Shown: piece by piece, positions 1-7,795 of the stretch | How the letters are laid out: every line of letters starts with the position of its first letter | Position numbering within the stretch: the first letter of the stretch is position 1 | DNA from: GN02-872 sp963518665 | Lineage (GTDB): Bacteria > Patescibacteriota > Gracilibacteria > BD1-5 > UBA6164 | DNA length: 10,214 bases | Assembly: GCA_963518665.1 (NCBI GenBank) | Contig: CAUQKR010000033.1 | Coordinates: 1-10,214, forward strand | Reading direction: 5' to 3' | Translations under genes and position numbers: made by a program | Notes under the pieces: model-generated | Databases searched by the model: none | What the model was told of the DNA's origin: nothing | The model's input: only the letters and a program-made list of their open reading frames with translations

Positions 1-7
1 AAATAGA

Positions 8-43
8 TTTAAACATATAAAAAATATTTTTTATATGTTTAAA
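8..43. terminator. 36-base perfect palindrome, likely terminator of a gene upstream of the window
   Basis: The 36 bases are exactly self-complementary around the point between bases 25 and 26. Transcribed, they would form an AU-only hairpin with no real loop and a U-rich right arm. It lies just ahead of a promoter, the same order seen at three other places in the window. With no G or C apart from one C:G pair per arm the hairpin would be weak, so a protein-binding palindrome is an alternative. Confidence 0.45.
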
Positions 44-46
44 AAA

Positions 47-74
47 TTGACATTTTATAAAAATATAGTAAAAT
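47..74 (+). promoter_or_regulatory. Sigma-70-type promoter of the small gene at 115
   Basis: A perfect -35 box TTGACA (47-52) is followed after 16 bases by TAAAAT (69-74), a 5/6 match to the -10 consensus. Transcription would start near base 81 and leave a leader of about 35 bases before the ATG at 115. This is the best -35 match in the window. Confidence 0.7.
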
Positions 75-100
75 AAAAATAAGTTTTTTCAAACCAAAAT

Positions 101-105
101 AGGAG
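101..105 (+). promoter_or_regulatory. Shine-Dalgarno site AGGAG
   Basis: AGGAG ends 9 bases before the ATG at 115 and fixes that start. No other gene in this window has a comparable purine box at this distance; the rest have A/T-only leaders or start within a few bases of the previous stop. Confidence 0.75.
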
Positions 106-114
106 AATATTTCT

Positions 115-342
115 ATGTCACTAAATAGTACAAAAAATGGAAATTTTAAAAGAGCTATAATAAAACATAAAAGAGTATTTTTTAAAGATTTTATAGAGGA
201 GGTAAAAAAAGCTGTTAACTCTGGAAACTATACAATTCAAGAGTTAAAAAATATGGAAAAAATTTGGAGAAAAGGAGATCAAGAAATAGAAAGTTTGTAT
301 TTTGAAAAACTTCAAAAATCAAAAATTGCAAACAATTTCTAA
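115..342 (+). CDS. Small basic hypothetical protein, 75 aa
   Basis: I do not recognise this protein. It is short, lysine-rich and basic, with no signal peptide or membrane segment. The middle (about residues 22-60) looks helical, with spaced charged and hydrophobic residues. It has its own consensus promoter and a clear Shine-Dalgarno site, and ends at a palindromic terminator, so it is likely a well-expressed single-gene unit. Its three glycines are all GGA and it has no UGA codon, unlike every other gene here, so it would read the same under the standard code. A small nucleic-acid- or ribosome-associated protein would fit its charge, but that is only inference. Confidence 0.75.
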   Translation: MSLNSTKNGNFKRAIIKHKRVFFKDFIEEVKKAVNSGNYTIQELKNMEKIWRKGDQEIESLYFEKLQKSKIANNF

Positions 343-350
343 AATAACTT

Positions 351-380
351 AAAAAGAGATTAGTTAACTAATCTCTTTTT
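351..380. terminator. Bidirectional terminator between converging genes
   Basis: A 30-base perfect palindrome with A5 at one end and T5 at the other. It stands 8 bases after the stop of the small plus-strand gene. It also contains the last codons and the TAA stop (360-362) of recG on the minus strand. In either direction the hairpin ends in a U-run, so it can terminate both transcripts. The plus side continues with a second T-rich stretch. Confidence 0.75.
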
Positions 381-2384
381 ATCTTTTTCAAAAATTTCTA
401 CAATATCTTCTCTAATCTGAGAAATTAATTCTAAATCTGTTAATTTTGCGATTTTTAAATCTGGTAATCAACTTTGTCTCACTCAATAAACTTCTCAAGG
501 TCATCTTATTTCCAAATCTATTTCAGCCAATTCAAATCAATTATTTGTTTTCTCCATGGCTTTTAATCTATCTGTATATTGTCATTTACTTGGAAAAAGA
601 TAACAATAAGATTGAAAATTTCATCTTCAAACCCTTCATCTAAATTGATGTAATTGAGAAAGTCAAAATCTTTCAGCTCACTCAATACACATAATTGTAG
701 CATTTGGTACATTTACTCAAACTTCTACAACTGAAGTAGAAGATAAAATTTGGATTTTATTTTCAGAGAATTCTCTCATAGTTTCATCTTTTTCTTTTGG
801 TTTCATTTTTCAGTGCAGAAGTCCAGTTCTAAAAGGATGGAAAATATTTGATAAATTTTCATAAGTATTTATAGCATTTGCTAAATCAATTTTTTCTGAC
901 TCTTCAACTAAAGGAGAAATCCAAAAAACTTGCCTTCATTTCTCAACCTCAGCTCTCACAAAATTTTCTATTTGAAGTCTTTCTTCTTCATTTTTAGCAA
1001 CTTTTGTAAAAATTTCTTTTCTTCATTTTGGATATTCTGAAATTACTGACAAATCTTGATCTCAATACAGAGTTAAAGCTAAAGTTCTAGGAATCGGAGT
1101 TGCAGTCATATTTAAATTATGTGGAATAAGTCAAGATTTATTTCAAAATCATTTTTCTAAAGCCTCTCTTTGTCTCACTCAAAATCTATGTTGTTCATCA
1201 ACTACTACAAATCATAAATTTGCAAATTCTACATCTTCTTGCACCAAAGCATGAGTTCAAATAACAACATCACAAGTTCAATTTTTCAATTTTTCTTTTA
1301 CTAATTGTTTTTGTTTTGCTGTTAAACTTCAAACTAAAAGTTCTGAACTTATTCAAAAATTTAACAAAAAATTTTGCATTCATTCAAAATGTTGTCTTGC
1401 TAAAATTTCTGTTGGAGCCATAATTGCTGACTGAATTCTATTTCAAATTTCTTCTGACTCAAGAATAGAATGAACTGCTGCAACAAAAGCAACTGCTGTT
1501 TTTCAAGTTCAAACATCTCATTCTAAAAGCCTTTGCATAGAATAATTTTTTTCCATATCTTTCAAGATTTGGAAAAGTGCAATTTTTTGATGATTTGTAA
1601 AATCAAAAGGAAAAAATGATAAAATTTCTTTTACTAAATCTGGATTCAATTTCAAAGCTAAACTTTTTCAATCAGAATCTTTAAAATTTTCATATTTTAT
1701 TCAAATTGCTTTATAATTTATTTCAAAAAGTTCTCCATAGGCAAGTCTATATTCAGCTTGTTCAATATCTGTTTTATTTCTTGGAAAATGAACTCTAAAA
1801 ATTGCATCTCTTTTACTTATAAAATTATATTTTTTTATTATTTCCTCAGGTAAATCTTCTGGAATATCTTTTATAAAATTTTTTAAAAGTAAAATTTTTC
1901 ACTCAATCCATTTACTTGGAATATAATTTAATTCTGAATAAATAGGAACAATTTCTCAAGCAATTTTTTCTAAATCTGTTTCAACTTCTGGATTTTGAAA
2001 AGTAACTTTTCAAAAAGCATATTTTACCTTTCATGAAATAATTATTTTTTTGTCTTCAAAAATTTTTAATTGTGTTGTTAAATATTTTCTATTAAACCAA
2101 ACTGCTTCACTTAAAAATCCATTTTTATCTTCTAAAACTGCTTTTGTCAAAATTTTATTATTTCAAGTTTTTTGAGAAGAAATAGAAACAAGTTTCACTA
2201 AAATAGTATTTTTTTCTTTTATATTCAAAAGTGAAAAATTATCTAGCACATTTGTTCTATCATCATAACTTCTTGGAAAATGATTCAATAAATCAAAAAC
2301 AGTAAAAACACCAGCTTTTTCCAAAGCCTTTATATAATTATCAGTTGTTTTAAGTAATGTTTTTGTTAATTTGTCTGAAAGCAT
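360..2384 (-). CDS. recG: ATP-dependent DNA helicase RecG (UGA = Gly)
   Basis: RecG remodels stalled replication forks and branch-migrates Holliday junctions in recombinational repair. Read with code 25 this is an intact 674-residue protein, close to the usual 680-690. The N-terminal wedge/OB region carries the typical 'HFPRSYDDR' segment near residues 35-45. The helicase core has Walker A GDVGTGKT (289-296), in which all three glycines are UGA, the family's DEQH box (396-399, followed by RFG), 'ATPIPRT' after it, and motif VI QFRGRVGR (580-587). The C-terminal part has the expected 'DLEIRGPGE' segment. The ATG at 2384 gives the normal N-terminus; no Shine-Dalgarno is seen. The stop lies inside the convergent terminator. 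It is transcribed alone, opposite to everything else here. Identification is secure. Confidence 0.97.
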
Positions 2385-2620
2385 TTTTATAAATTTTTTA
2401 AAATATTTTTTTGTATTTTACTCAAAAATAAAAAAAAATCTAGAAATTTTTAAATTTAGTTGACTATTTTTTTATTTCTATATAATTAAATTTCAGATTT
2501 ATAAATTTCAAATTCTAAAGATTAAATAGCTAAAAAAGCTTGTTTTTAATGTTCCCATTTTTTAAAAATAACTTGTTATTTAGTTTTTAGTGTCATTATA
2601 TTTATAAATTGATAATAACT
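2385..2620. other. Intergenic region between divergent recG and the secreted-protein gene
   Basis: 236 bases of A/T-rich DNA with no convincing gene. It should hold the promoters of both divergent units. On the plus strand TTGACT (2460-2465) and TATAAT (2481-2486) are good boxes but only 15 bases apart. A second weaker pair, TTGTTA (2573-2578) and TTATAT (2596-2601), lies 17 bases apart and closer to the ATG at 2621. For recG only a weak TTGAGT at 2425-2420 (minus strand) stands out, with no good -10 at the right distance. Confidence 0.5.
2460..2486 (+). promoter_or_regulatory. Possible promoter for the genes at 2621-3444
   Basis: TTGACT and a perfect TATAAT separated by 15 bases, which is shorter than the 16 used by the other promoters in this window. 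If used, it would give a leader of about 125 bases. The competing pair at 2573-2601 has poorer boxes but normal spacing. Confidence 0.35.
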
Positions 2621-3019
2621 ATGAAAAATTTTATAAAAAACTAGTTAGTGTTTTACTTGTTTTTACTCTTTTCTCTAGCACTTTTTTACCTACTTTTTGA
2701 TTTAATGAAAGTTTAACCTAAAGTTGAAAATAGAAAAAAAATATGAAAATTCTTTTATAATGACACTGCAGCAAAAAACTTAACTGATCCAAAAAGAAAA
2801 ATAGATGAAACTATTTTAGAAGAAGTAATAAAAAAATGAGTAAAAACTGAAGATAAGAAATGACAACCATGATTTTTTCAATATACTAAAGAAGCTAAAA
2901 TAAAAAATGAAGCTCATCCTAATTGAAAAATATATGTTGTAAAAGTTATATATAATCCTAAAACAAACACAGTACAACATTTTCATTATGAATATGCCCC
3001 TAAAATACCTAAAAGATAA
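2621..3019 (+). pseudogene. Small secreted protein gene with two frame breaks
   Basis: I do not recognise the family. The ATG at 2621 opens a frame that meets TAG after seven codons (2642-2644). The next frame (-1) from 2641 encodes a textbook signal peptide: a K-rich start joined to a hydrophobic run LVSVLLVFTLF, then a polar turn, ending at TAA (2719-2721). A third segment, back in the ATG frame from 2717, runs to TAA at 3017 and encodes about 100 basic residues ending in 'HFHYEYAPKIPKR', with four UGA glycines. This segment has no ATG of its own. Joined, the parts give a secreted protein of about 130 residues. It could be a decayed gene, a gene read by frameshifting, or a correct gene with two homopolymer sequence errors. 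The next gene starts 5 bases after its stop, so they were probably co-transcribed. Confidence 0.55.
2635..2641 (+). other. A AAA AAC slippery heptamer before an in-frame stop
   Basis: In the frame of the ATG at 2621 the codons are ATA AAA AAC TAG, so the heptamer A AAA AAC is in the exact phase needed for -1 slippage and is followed directly by a stop. A -1 slip there continues into CTA GTT AGT, which is the signal-peptide frame. I see no obvious strong stem-loop downstream to stimulate slippage, so chance placement in an A-rich genome remains possible. Confidence 0.35.
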
Positions 3020-3024
3020 ATATT

Positions 3025-3444
3025 ATGGAAAATATAATAAACAATAAATATATAATTGAAAATTATATTTGGTTTTTGGATTTACTAAAAAAACAAGAAG
3101 ATATTTGAAGATTTTATATAATATGTTATTCTCTTGCAAATTATATGAGAGAAGAAGATGTTTTTTATTATGGAAACCCTTATGATATAGATGAAAATAT
3201 TTCCAATTTATTAAGAGAAACTTTTCACAATTTTTTTGAGATAATCTATGAATATTATGTGAGATGATGAGAAACTTGAGTTTTTATTGAACTAAATTAT
3301 AAAAAAGAAGATTTAATTTATTTTTGTGATTATTTAGAAGATTTTCTAAAAAAATATTTAAATAAAGAAAAAATAGATTCTTCTAAAATAATAGAAATAA
3401 GAGATAAACTTGATAAATTATATAGAGAAACTCCTCGGATTTAG
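3025..3444 (+). CDS. Hypothetical acidic protein, 139 aa
   Basis: Not recognised. The ATG at 3025 follows the stop of the broken secreted-protein gene by 5 bases, so the two look like one operon. The protein is cytoplasmic by appearance (no signal peptide), rich in aromatic residues, Glu and Lys, and probably helical. Four of its five glycines are UGA, including a tandem pair in 'RGGETG', and one is GGA. It ends in TAG inside the stem of the terminator that follows. It contains the only in-frame CGG codon seen in the window, two codons before the stop. A secreted protein followed by a small acidic cytosolic protein resembles an effector/immunity pair, but no homology supports that here. Confidence 0.75.
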
Positions 3445-3457
3445 GAGTTTCTTTTTT
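3426..3457 (+). terminator. Rho-independent terminator overlapping the end of the 139-aa gene
   Basis: A perfect 10-base stem (AGAAACTCCT at 3426-3435 with AGGAGTTTCT at 3443-3452), a 7-base loop and a T-run. The left arm and loop contain the last codons of the gene and the TAG stop lies at the loop/right-arm border. The T-run leads straight into the next promoter. Confidence 0.85.
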
Positions 3458-3458
3458 C

Positions 3459-3486
3459 TTGTATTTTTCTGTTTTCAATTTATAAT
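3459..3486 (+). promoter_or_regulatory. Promoter of the 188-aa hypothetical gene
   Basis: TTGTAT (3459-3464), a 16-base spacer and a perfect TATAAT (3481-3486). The -35 begins 7 bases after the preceding terminator stem. The leader to the ATG at 3521 is about 28 bases and has no Shine-Dalgarno sequence. Confidence 0.7.
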
Positions 3487-3520
3487 TATTTAAATTTTTA
3501 AAAATAAATATTAAATAAAT

Positions 3521-4087
3521 ATGGCTCTAACTTTTGTATATTTTTATAAAAAAGATTCTACTAAAAATATTTCAAAGAAAGCTGAATTTTTAACAAATCA
3601 AGTTTTAAATTTGTGTTCTGAAGAAAATGTAGAACTTGAAAAATATTTAACTTATGAAGAAATAATAAATGAAGCTCAAAAAAATAATGATTATTTTATA
3701 AATCTAAAGTTTAAAAATAGAGATAGAATTTTAGATTATATTGACTGAAAATTTTATTTTGAAACTTTTTTAAATTTTTTTGAAGATTCTTTTTATGTTC
3801 ATATTTTAATTTTGGAACAAGATATAGAAAAAATTTGAAAAAATAATGATGAAATAGAAGAAAAAATTTTAGATTTAAATAAAAAAATTATAGAAAATAA
3901 TAACGAAATTGAAGCTTGTATTTCATACAATACTCATGTACTTCCAATAGAATATAATTTTTCTTTAACTAAAACTAAAAATAATTTAGAAGAAGTAAAG
4001 GAATGGATTGCAAATATTTTATTAAAAAAAGATTGAAAAATATTACTTGAAAAAGGTGTTTTTAATATTTATTGAAATATTAGATAA
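3521..4087 (+). CDS. Hypothetical acidic protein with a coiled-coil-like stretch, 188 aa
   Basis: Not recognised. It reads through four UGA codons as glycine (the first at about residue 76) and ends at TAA 4085-4087; stopping at the first UGA would leave a 75-residue fragment, while the sequence beyond keeps the same coding character. There is no signal peptide or membrane segment. Residues about 100-135 are rich in Glu, Lys, Asn and Ile with a heptad-like spacing, suggesting a helical or coiled-coil stretch. The gene is a single unit with its own promoter and terminator. It lies beside the secreted-protein/139-aa pair, and all three may belong to one accessory locus, but that is inference from position only. 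Confidence 0.75.
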
Positions 4088-4118
4088 AAAAGAAAATCTT
4101 AAAAAGATTTTCTTTTTT
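4087..4118 (+). terminator. Rho-independent terminator after the 188-aa gene
   Basis: A 14-base perfect stem (4087-4100 with 4104-4117) around an AAA loop, with the right arm ending in a T-run. The left arm starts on the last base of the stop codon. The -35 of the rsmG promoter begins 4 bases after the right arm. Confidence 0.85.
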
Positions 4119-4120
4119 TC

Positions 4121-4148
4121 TTGTATTTTTTCAAAAAAAGCTTAAAAT
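4121..4148 (+). promoter_or_regulatory. Promoter of the rsmG-led operon
   Basis: TTGTAT (4121-4126), a 16-base spacer and TAAAAT (4143-4148). It is laid out like the promoter at 3459. It is the only good promoter seen ahead of the seven genes from 4181 to 10163; gaps between those genes are short except for 65 bases before tsaC. Confidence 0.65.
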
Positions 4149-4180
4149 ATATAAAATATAATTTATTAAGAAAAAAAATA

Positions 4181-4888
4181 ATGCTAAAAGATATTTTCAA
4201 AAAATATAAAATAGAGCTTGAAGAAAGTGAAATAAAAAAATTTGAGCAATTCTTAGAAATTTTTAAAGAAAAAAATAGCCAAATAAATCTTTCTGCAATC
4301 AGAGATGACGAATGAATTATAGAAAAACATTTTGTTGATTCTGTAATGCTTTCTGTTTTTTTGGATTTAAATGAAGATTCAGAAATAAAAACAAAAGTTG
4401 CAGATTTATGAACTGGTTGAGGTTTTCCACTTTTACCACTTGCTATTGTTAACCCAAATGTAGAGTTTACTTGAATAGATTCTGTTTGAAAAAAACTAAA
4501 AGCAATCGATGAATTTGTAGAAAAACTTGAATTAAAAAATGTAAAAACTCTAAATTGAAGAGCTGAAGAAATAGGTCAAAATCTAGCTTACAGAGAAAAT
4601 TTTGATTTTGTTGTAAGTAGAGCAACAGCTTATTTACCAACTTTGCTTGAATATACCATTCCACTTTTAAAAGTTTGATGAATTTTTTGTGCTTACAAAC
4701 TAGAAAACAAAGAAGAAATGAAAGCTTCAAAAAAAGCTTTGATTAGACTTGGAGCAAAAATTTTGAAAGTAAAAAATTATAGATTAGCTGACCAAGACAG
4801 AACTATAATTTTCTTTGAAAAACAAGAAAAAACAAATATAAAATACCCAAGAAAAAATTGAATTCCATTACAAAATCCAATAAAATAA
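4181..4888 (+). CDS. rsmG: 16S rRNA (guanine-527-N7)-methyltransferase RsmG (UGA = Gly)
   Basis: RsmG puts the m7G at position 527 of 16S rRNA, using S-adenosylmethionine. The protein is 235 residues, slightly longer than the usual 205-215. The SAM-binding loop DLGTGGGFP lies at residues 75-83 with a mix of UGA and GGT glycines. 'FTGIDS' is the next strand. The family's C-terminal signature, here YPRKNGIPLQNPI, closes the protein at about 222-234. The ATG at 4181 is preferred over an in-frame TTG at 4121, because that TTG is the promoter's -35 box and would lie upstream of the transcript start. It is the first gene of the operon, 19 bases before the first racemase. No Shine-Dalgarno is seen. 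Confidence 0.95.
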
Positions 4889-4907
4889 TTGTATAATTCT
4901 AAGTTTT

Positions 4908-6014
4908 ATGTTTGAAATTTTTAAAAAATTATTTAATCAAGAAAAAGAATTAAATAAAATATACATATACAAAAAAGAAATTTTATCAAATCTAGAAAAT
5001 ATAGAAAAGTTTCAACCAAAAGCAGATTTTTTTCCAGTTTTGAAATCAAATGCTTACTGACACTGAGTAGAAAATATTTTAAAAATAATAAAATGAAAAA
5101 AATTTCCTTACTTATGTGTTGATAATTTGGAAGATTATAAAAAAATTTTAGAAAATTCTAAATTTAATATTTTATATTTTTGAAAAAATTTTAAAAATGA
5201 AATAGAAAATTTTGATTTAGAAAGAACTACTTTTTGTGTTTATGATCTGGAAACTTTGAGATTTTTAATAAAACTTGAAAAGAAAATTAAAATTCACTTA
5301 TTTTTAAAAACTGGAAATGAATGACTTTGAAAAGATGATTTACAAACAGCTGTTTTTTTGATTCTTTGAACACAAATCGAAGTTGAATGAACTATGTCAC
5401 ATTTTAAAAATGCAAGAACTTATTCTTTTAAAGATCCTATAAATCAAATCATAACTTTCAAAAAATTAAATTTTATTATAGAAAAAGCTTTTAAAATAAA
5501 ATACAAACATCTTTGAGCTTCTGCTGGAATTTTTAGACTTCATGATGAATATTTCAATGCTTTTAGACCTGGACTTATAATTTATTGATATAATCCACTT
5601 GATTTTTGGATAAAATGAGAATCAAATCAATTTCATCCGGCAATGAAAATAGAAACAACAATTACAAATTTACAAACTGTAAAAGCAAAAGAAAAAGTTG
5701 ATGATGTAGAAATGATTCAAGATAGAGTTATTTGAACTTTAGCTTTTTGATACAAAGAATGACTTTTTCAAATTTTGACAAAAAGATTAAAATTTAAATA
5801 TAAAGAAAAGTTTATAAGCCAAGTTTGAGTTATTTCTCCACATAGTTCAAATTTTTATGCTAATGATAAAATGAAGATTTGAGAAAAAATTGAAATAATT
5901 AGCCCAGATATTTTAGCAAAAAATTTTATTTGAAAATTGGCTAAAAAAAGTCAAGTTTCTATTTATGAAATTTTAAAAAATATTGATAAATCAATAAAAA
6001 GAGTTATTAAATAA
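4908..6014 (+). CDS. Alanine racemase paralogue 1, key catalytic residues replaced
   Basis: 368 residues, full length for alanine racemase, which interconverts L- and D-alanine for peptidoglycan with PLP. The PLP-lysine motif PVLKSNAYGHG is intact (Lys46, both glycines UGA), as are 'MSH' and the 'FRPGL..YG' segment. Other active-site positions are not. In the 'TGMGRxG' motif this copy reads TGNEGLG, with Gly139 where the substrate-binding Arg (Arg136 in the Geobacillus enzyme) should be. Counting back from the conserved 'GT..FGY' segment, Lys263 takes the place of the catalytic Tyr265. The next copy keeps both residues. So this one may be inactive as a racemase, have another substrate, or serve as a partner subunit. 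It follows rsmG and lies 11 bases before paralogue 2, clearly a tandem duplication. Confidence 0.88.
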
Positions 6015-6025
6015 TTTTTAAAAAT

Positions 6026-7159
6026 ATGATTGGATTTATAAAAAATATATTTAAACCAAAAGTTGAAACTTTAAATACAATTTATATAAACAAAGAAAAT
6101 ATCTTATCAAATGTAGAAAATATAAAAATTTTTCAACCAAAAGCAGATTTTTTCCCTGTTTTAAAGTCAAATGCTTACTGACATGGGATTTTTCAAATGA
6201 TAAAAATCTTAGAATGACAAAATTTCCCTTATTTATGTGTTGATAGTTTTCCAGAATATCAAATAATTTTAAAAAATTCAAAATTTAATATTTTTTTACT
6301 TTCTGAAACTTTAGCTGAAAATTATAAATTTTTTGATTTTAAAAGAACAACTTTTTCAGTTTACACACTAAAAACTCTAGAAAAACTTGCAAGTTTCAAC
6401 AAAAAAATAAAAATTCATTTATTTTTAAATACTTGAATGAATAGAGAATGATTTCAAGAAAATTTTTTGAGTGAAGCTTTGGAAATAATAAAAAACTCAA
6501 AACTTGAGCTAGAATGAGTTATGTCTCATCTTTATAGTGCTGATGAATCACAATTTAAAAAATCTATAACTCAAATTATAAAATTTAAAAAAATGTATTC
6601 TATTATTGAAAAAAAATGATTTTCTCCAAAATATAGACACATTTGAGCTTCATCCTTAATACTCAGAATAAATGATGAATTTTTTAATGCTTTTAGACCT
6701 GGATTAATTTTGTACTGACACAATCCTCTAAGTTTTTGAATTCACTGAAAAACAAATTTATTAAAACCTGCTTTAAGCATCAAATCAACTGTAACTTGCT
6801 TACAAAAAATAGAACAAAAAAGAGATTGAGTTTGATACAATCACAAAATTTTATTAAACCTAAATTCTATAGTTTGAACAGTTCCTTTTTGATATTATGA
6901 AGGTTTTCAAAGAAATTTTAGCAACAAGCTAAAATTTAAAATAAATGAAAAAAAATTTTGAAATCAAGTTTGAATTATAAGTAAGAATATGTGTAATTTT
7001 AGAGCAATCAAAGATACCAAAGTTTGAGATAAAATAGAGGTTATTTGAGAAGATTTTTTCTCAGAAAATTCTTTAAATAAAATTTCAGCAAACACTCATA
7101 CTTCAGTTTACGAGATTCTTGCAAAATTAAACTGAAAAATAAGAAGAAAAATAAAATAA
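6026..7159 (+). CDS. alr: Alanine racemase paralogue 2, catalytic residues kept
   Basis: 377 residues. The PLP lysine is Lys47 in PVLKSNAYGHG. The Arg of the 'TGMGRxG' motif is present as TGMNREG (Arg140). The catalytic tyrosine is present as Tyr271 in 'GVGYNH', exactly 13 residues before the conserved Gly-Thr, as in the Geobacillus enzyme. The loop that usually reads 'MD' near the substrate carboxylate is changed to Lys-Asn in 'ISKNMC'. It resembles paralogue 1 along its whole length, including long identical blocks around the PLP lysine and the 'NAFRPGL' segment. It is the better candidate for the working racemase supplying D-alanine for peptidoglycan. Most of its glycines are UGA. No Shine-Dalgarno is seen; start chosen because the N-terminus matches paralogue 1. 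Confidence 0.92.
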
Positions 7160-7224
7160 TTTTTCAAGTAAATTTCAAATTTATTCTTAAAATAAAAATA
7201 ATTTAAAAAATAAAAAAATAAAAA

Positions 7225-7785
7225 ATGATTTATATACTTCCAACTAACACTTGTTTTTGACTTGCTTGTGCTGTGAATGATCCAAAATCTTATGAAAAAA
7301 TTTATCACCTGAAAAAAAGAGATTCTCGTAAACCTATTTCTATTTTGGTTCCAGATTTTGCTTGGCTTGAAAAAAATACAGATTTAACAAAGCAACAAAT
7401 AAATTTTTTAAAAAATTATGATAAACCTTTTACAGTTTTAGCAAATTGTGATTATTTAAAACTCTGGATAAATTTCGTAAATGAAGAAACAAATGAAGAA
7501 TTCTTCAATAGAGATATTTATGAAAAATTTGCTTTTAGAGTAGCCCAAAATGAAACTCAAGAAAAAATTTTGAAACAAGTTTGACCAATGTTTTTAACAA
7601 GTGCAAACTATAGCTCTGAGCCTGAAATTTATGATTTTGATGAACTAGAAATTTATTTTTGAAACTTGATGGAAAACTGAAAAATAAAATTTTTATGAAA
7701 CGTAAAAAAACTAGAAAAAACAAAACCAAGTGAAATTTTTGAATTTATCGAAGATAGTTTAGAAATAAATATTTTAAGAAAATAA
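7225..7785 (+). CDS. tsaC: Threonylcarbamoyl-AMP synthase, TsaC/YrdC family
   Basis: TsaC makes threonylcarbamoyl-AMP from threonine, bicarbonate and ATP, the first step of the t6A37 modification of ANN-decoding tRNAs. The 186-residue protein is the YrdC domain alone, without the extra Sua5 domain. Signatures in order: PTNTCFGLA at residues 6-14 (usual form PTDTVYGL), the basic motif KKRDSRKP near 30-37, and 'TSANYSSEP' near residues 130-138. The first ATG at 7225 is used because the PTNT motif lies before the first UGA (Gly); starting further in, at a GTG at 7273, would lose it. The N-terminal arm before the motif is short. It is separated by 65 A/T-rich bases from alr and 10 bases from the next gene. 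Confidence 0.9.
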
Positions 7786-7795
7786 TTATAAAAAA

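Noticed and set aside
446..643. Plus-strand open frame of 65 codons
   Set aside because: Lies wholly inside recG on the other strand, and its sequence is the low-complexity antisense of conserved RecG motifs.
2163..2384. A separate 73-residue protein ending at UGA
   Set aside because: It is only the N-terminus of RecG; UGA at its end is glycine and the frame continues to 360.
4121..4180. In-frame TTG start for rsmG 20 codons upstream
   Set aside because: The TTG is part of the -35 box and lies upstream of the probable transcription start; the ATG at 4181 gives a normal RsmG N-terminus.
4467..4730. Minus-strand open frame of 87 codons
   Set aside because: Antisense shadow of rsmG, rich in Leu and Phe because the coding strand is rich in AAA/GAA codons.
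6051..6281. Minus-strand open frame of 76 codons
   Set aside because: Antisense shadow of the second alanine racemase.
7108..7308. Minus-strand open frame of 66 codons across the alr-tsaC gap
   Set aside because: Overlaps both real genes and has no recognisable features; low-complexity shadow.
7273..7584. tsaC starting at GTG 7273 and ending at UGA
   Set aside because: This fragment loses the PTNT nucleotide-binding motif and the SAN motif; reading UGA as Gly restores the full YrdC domain from ATG 7225.
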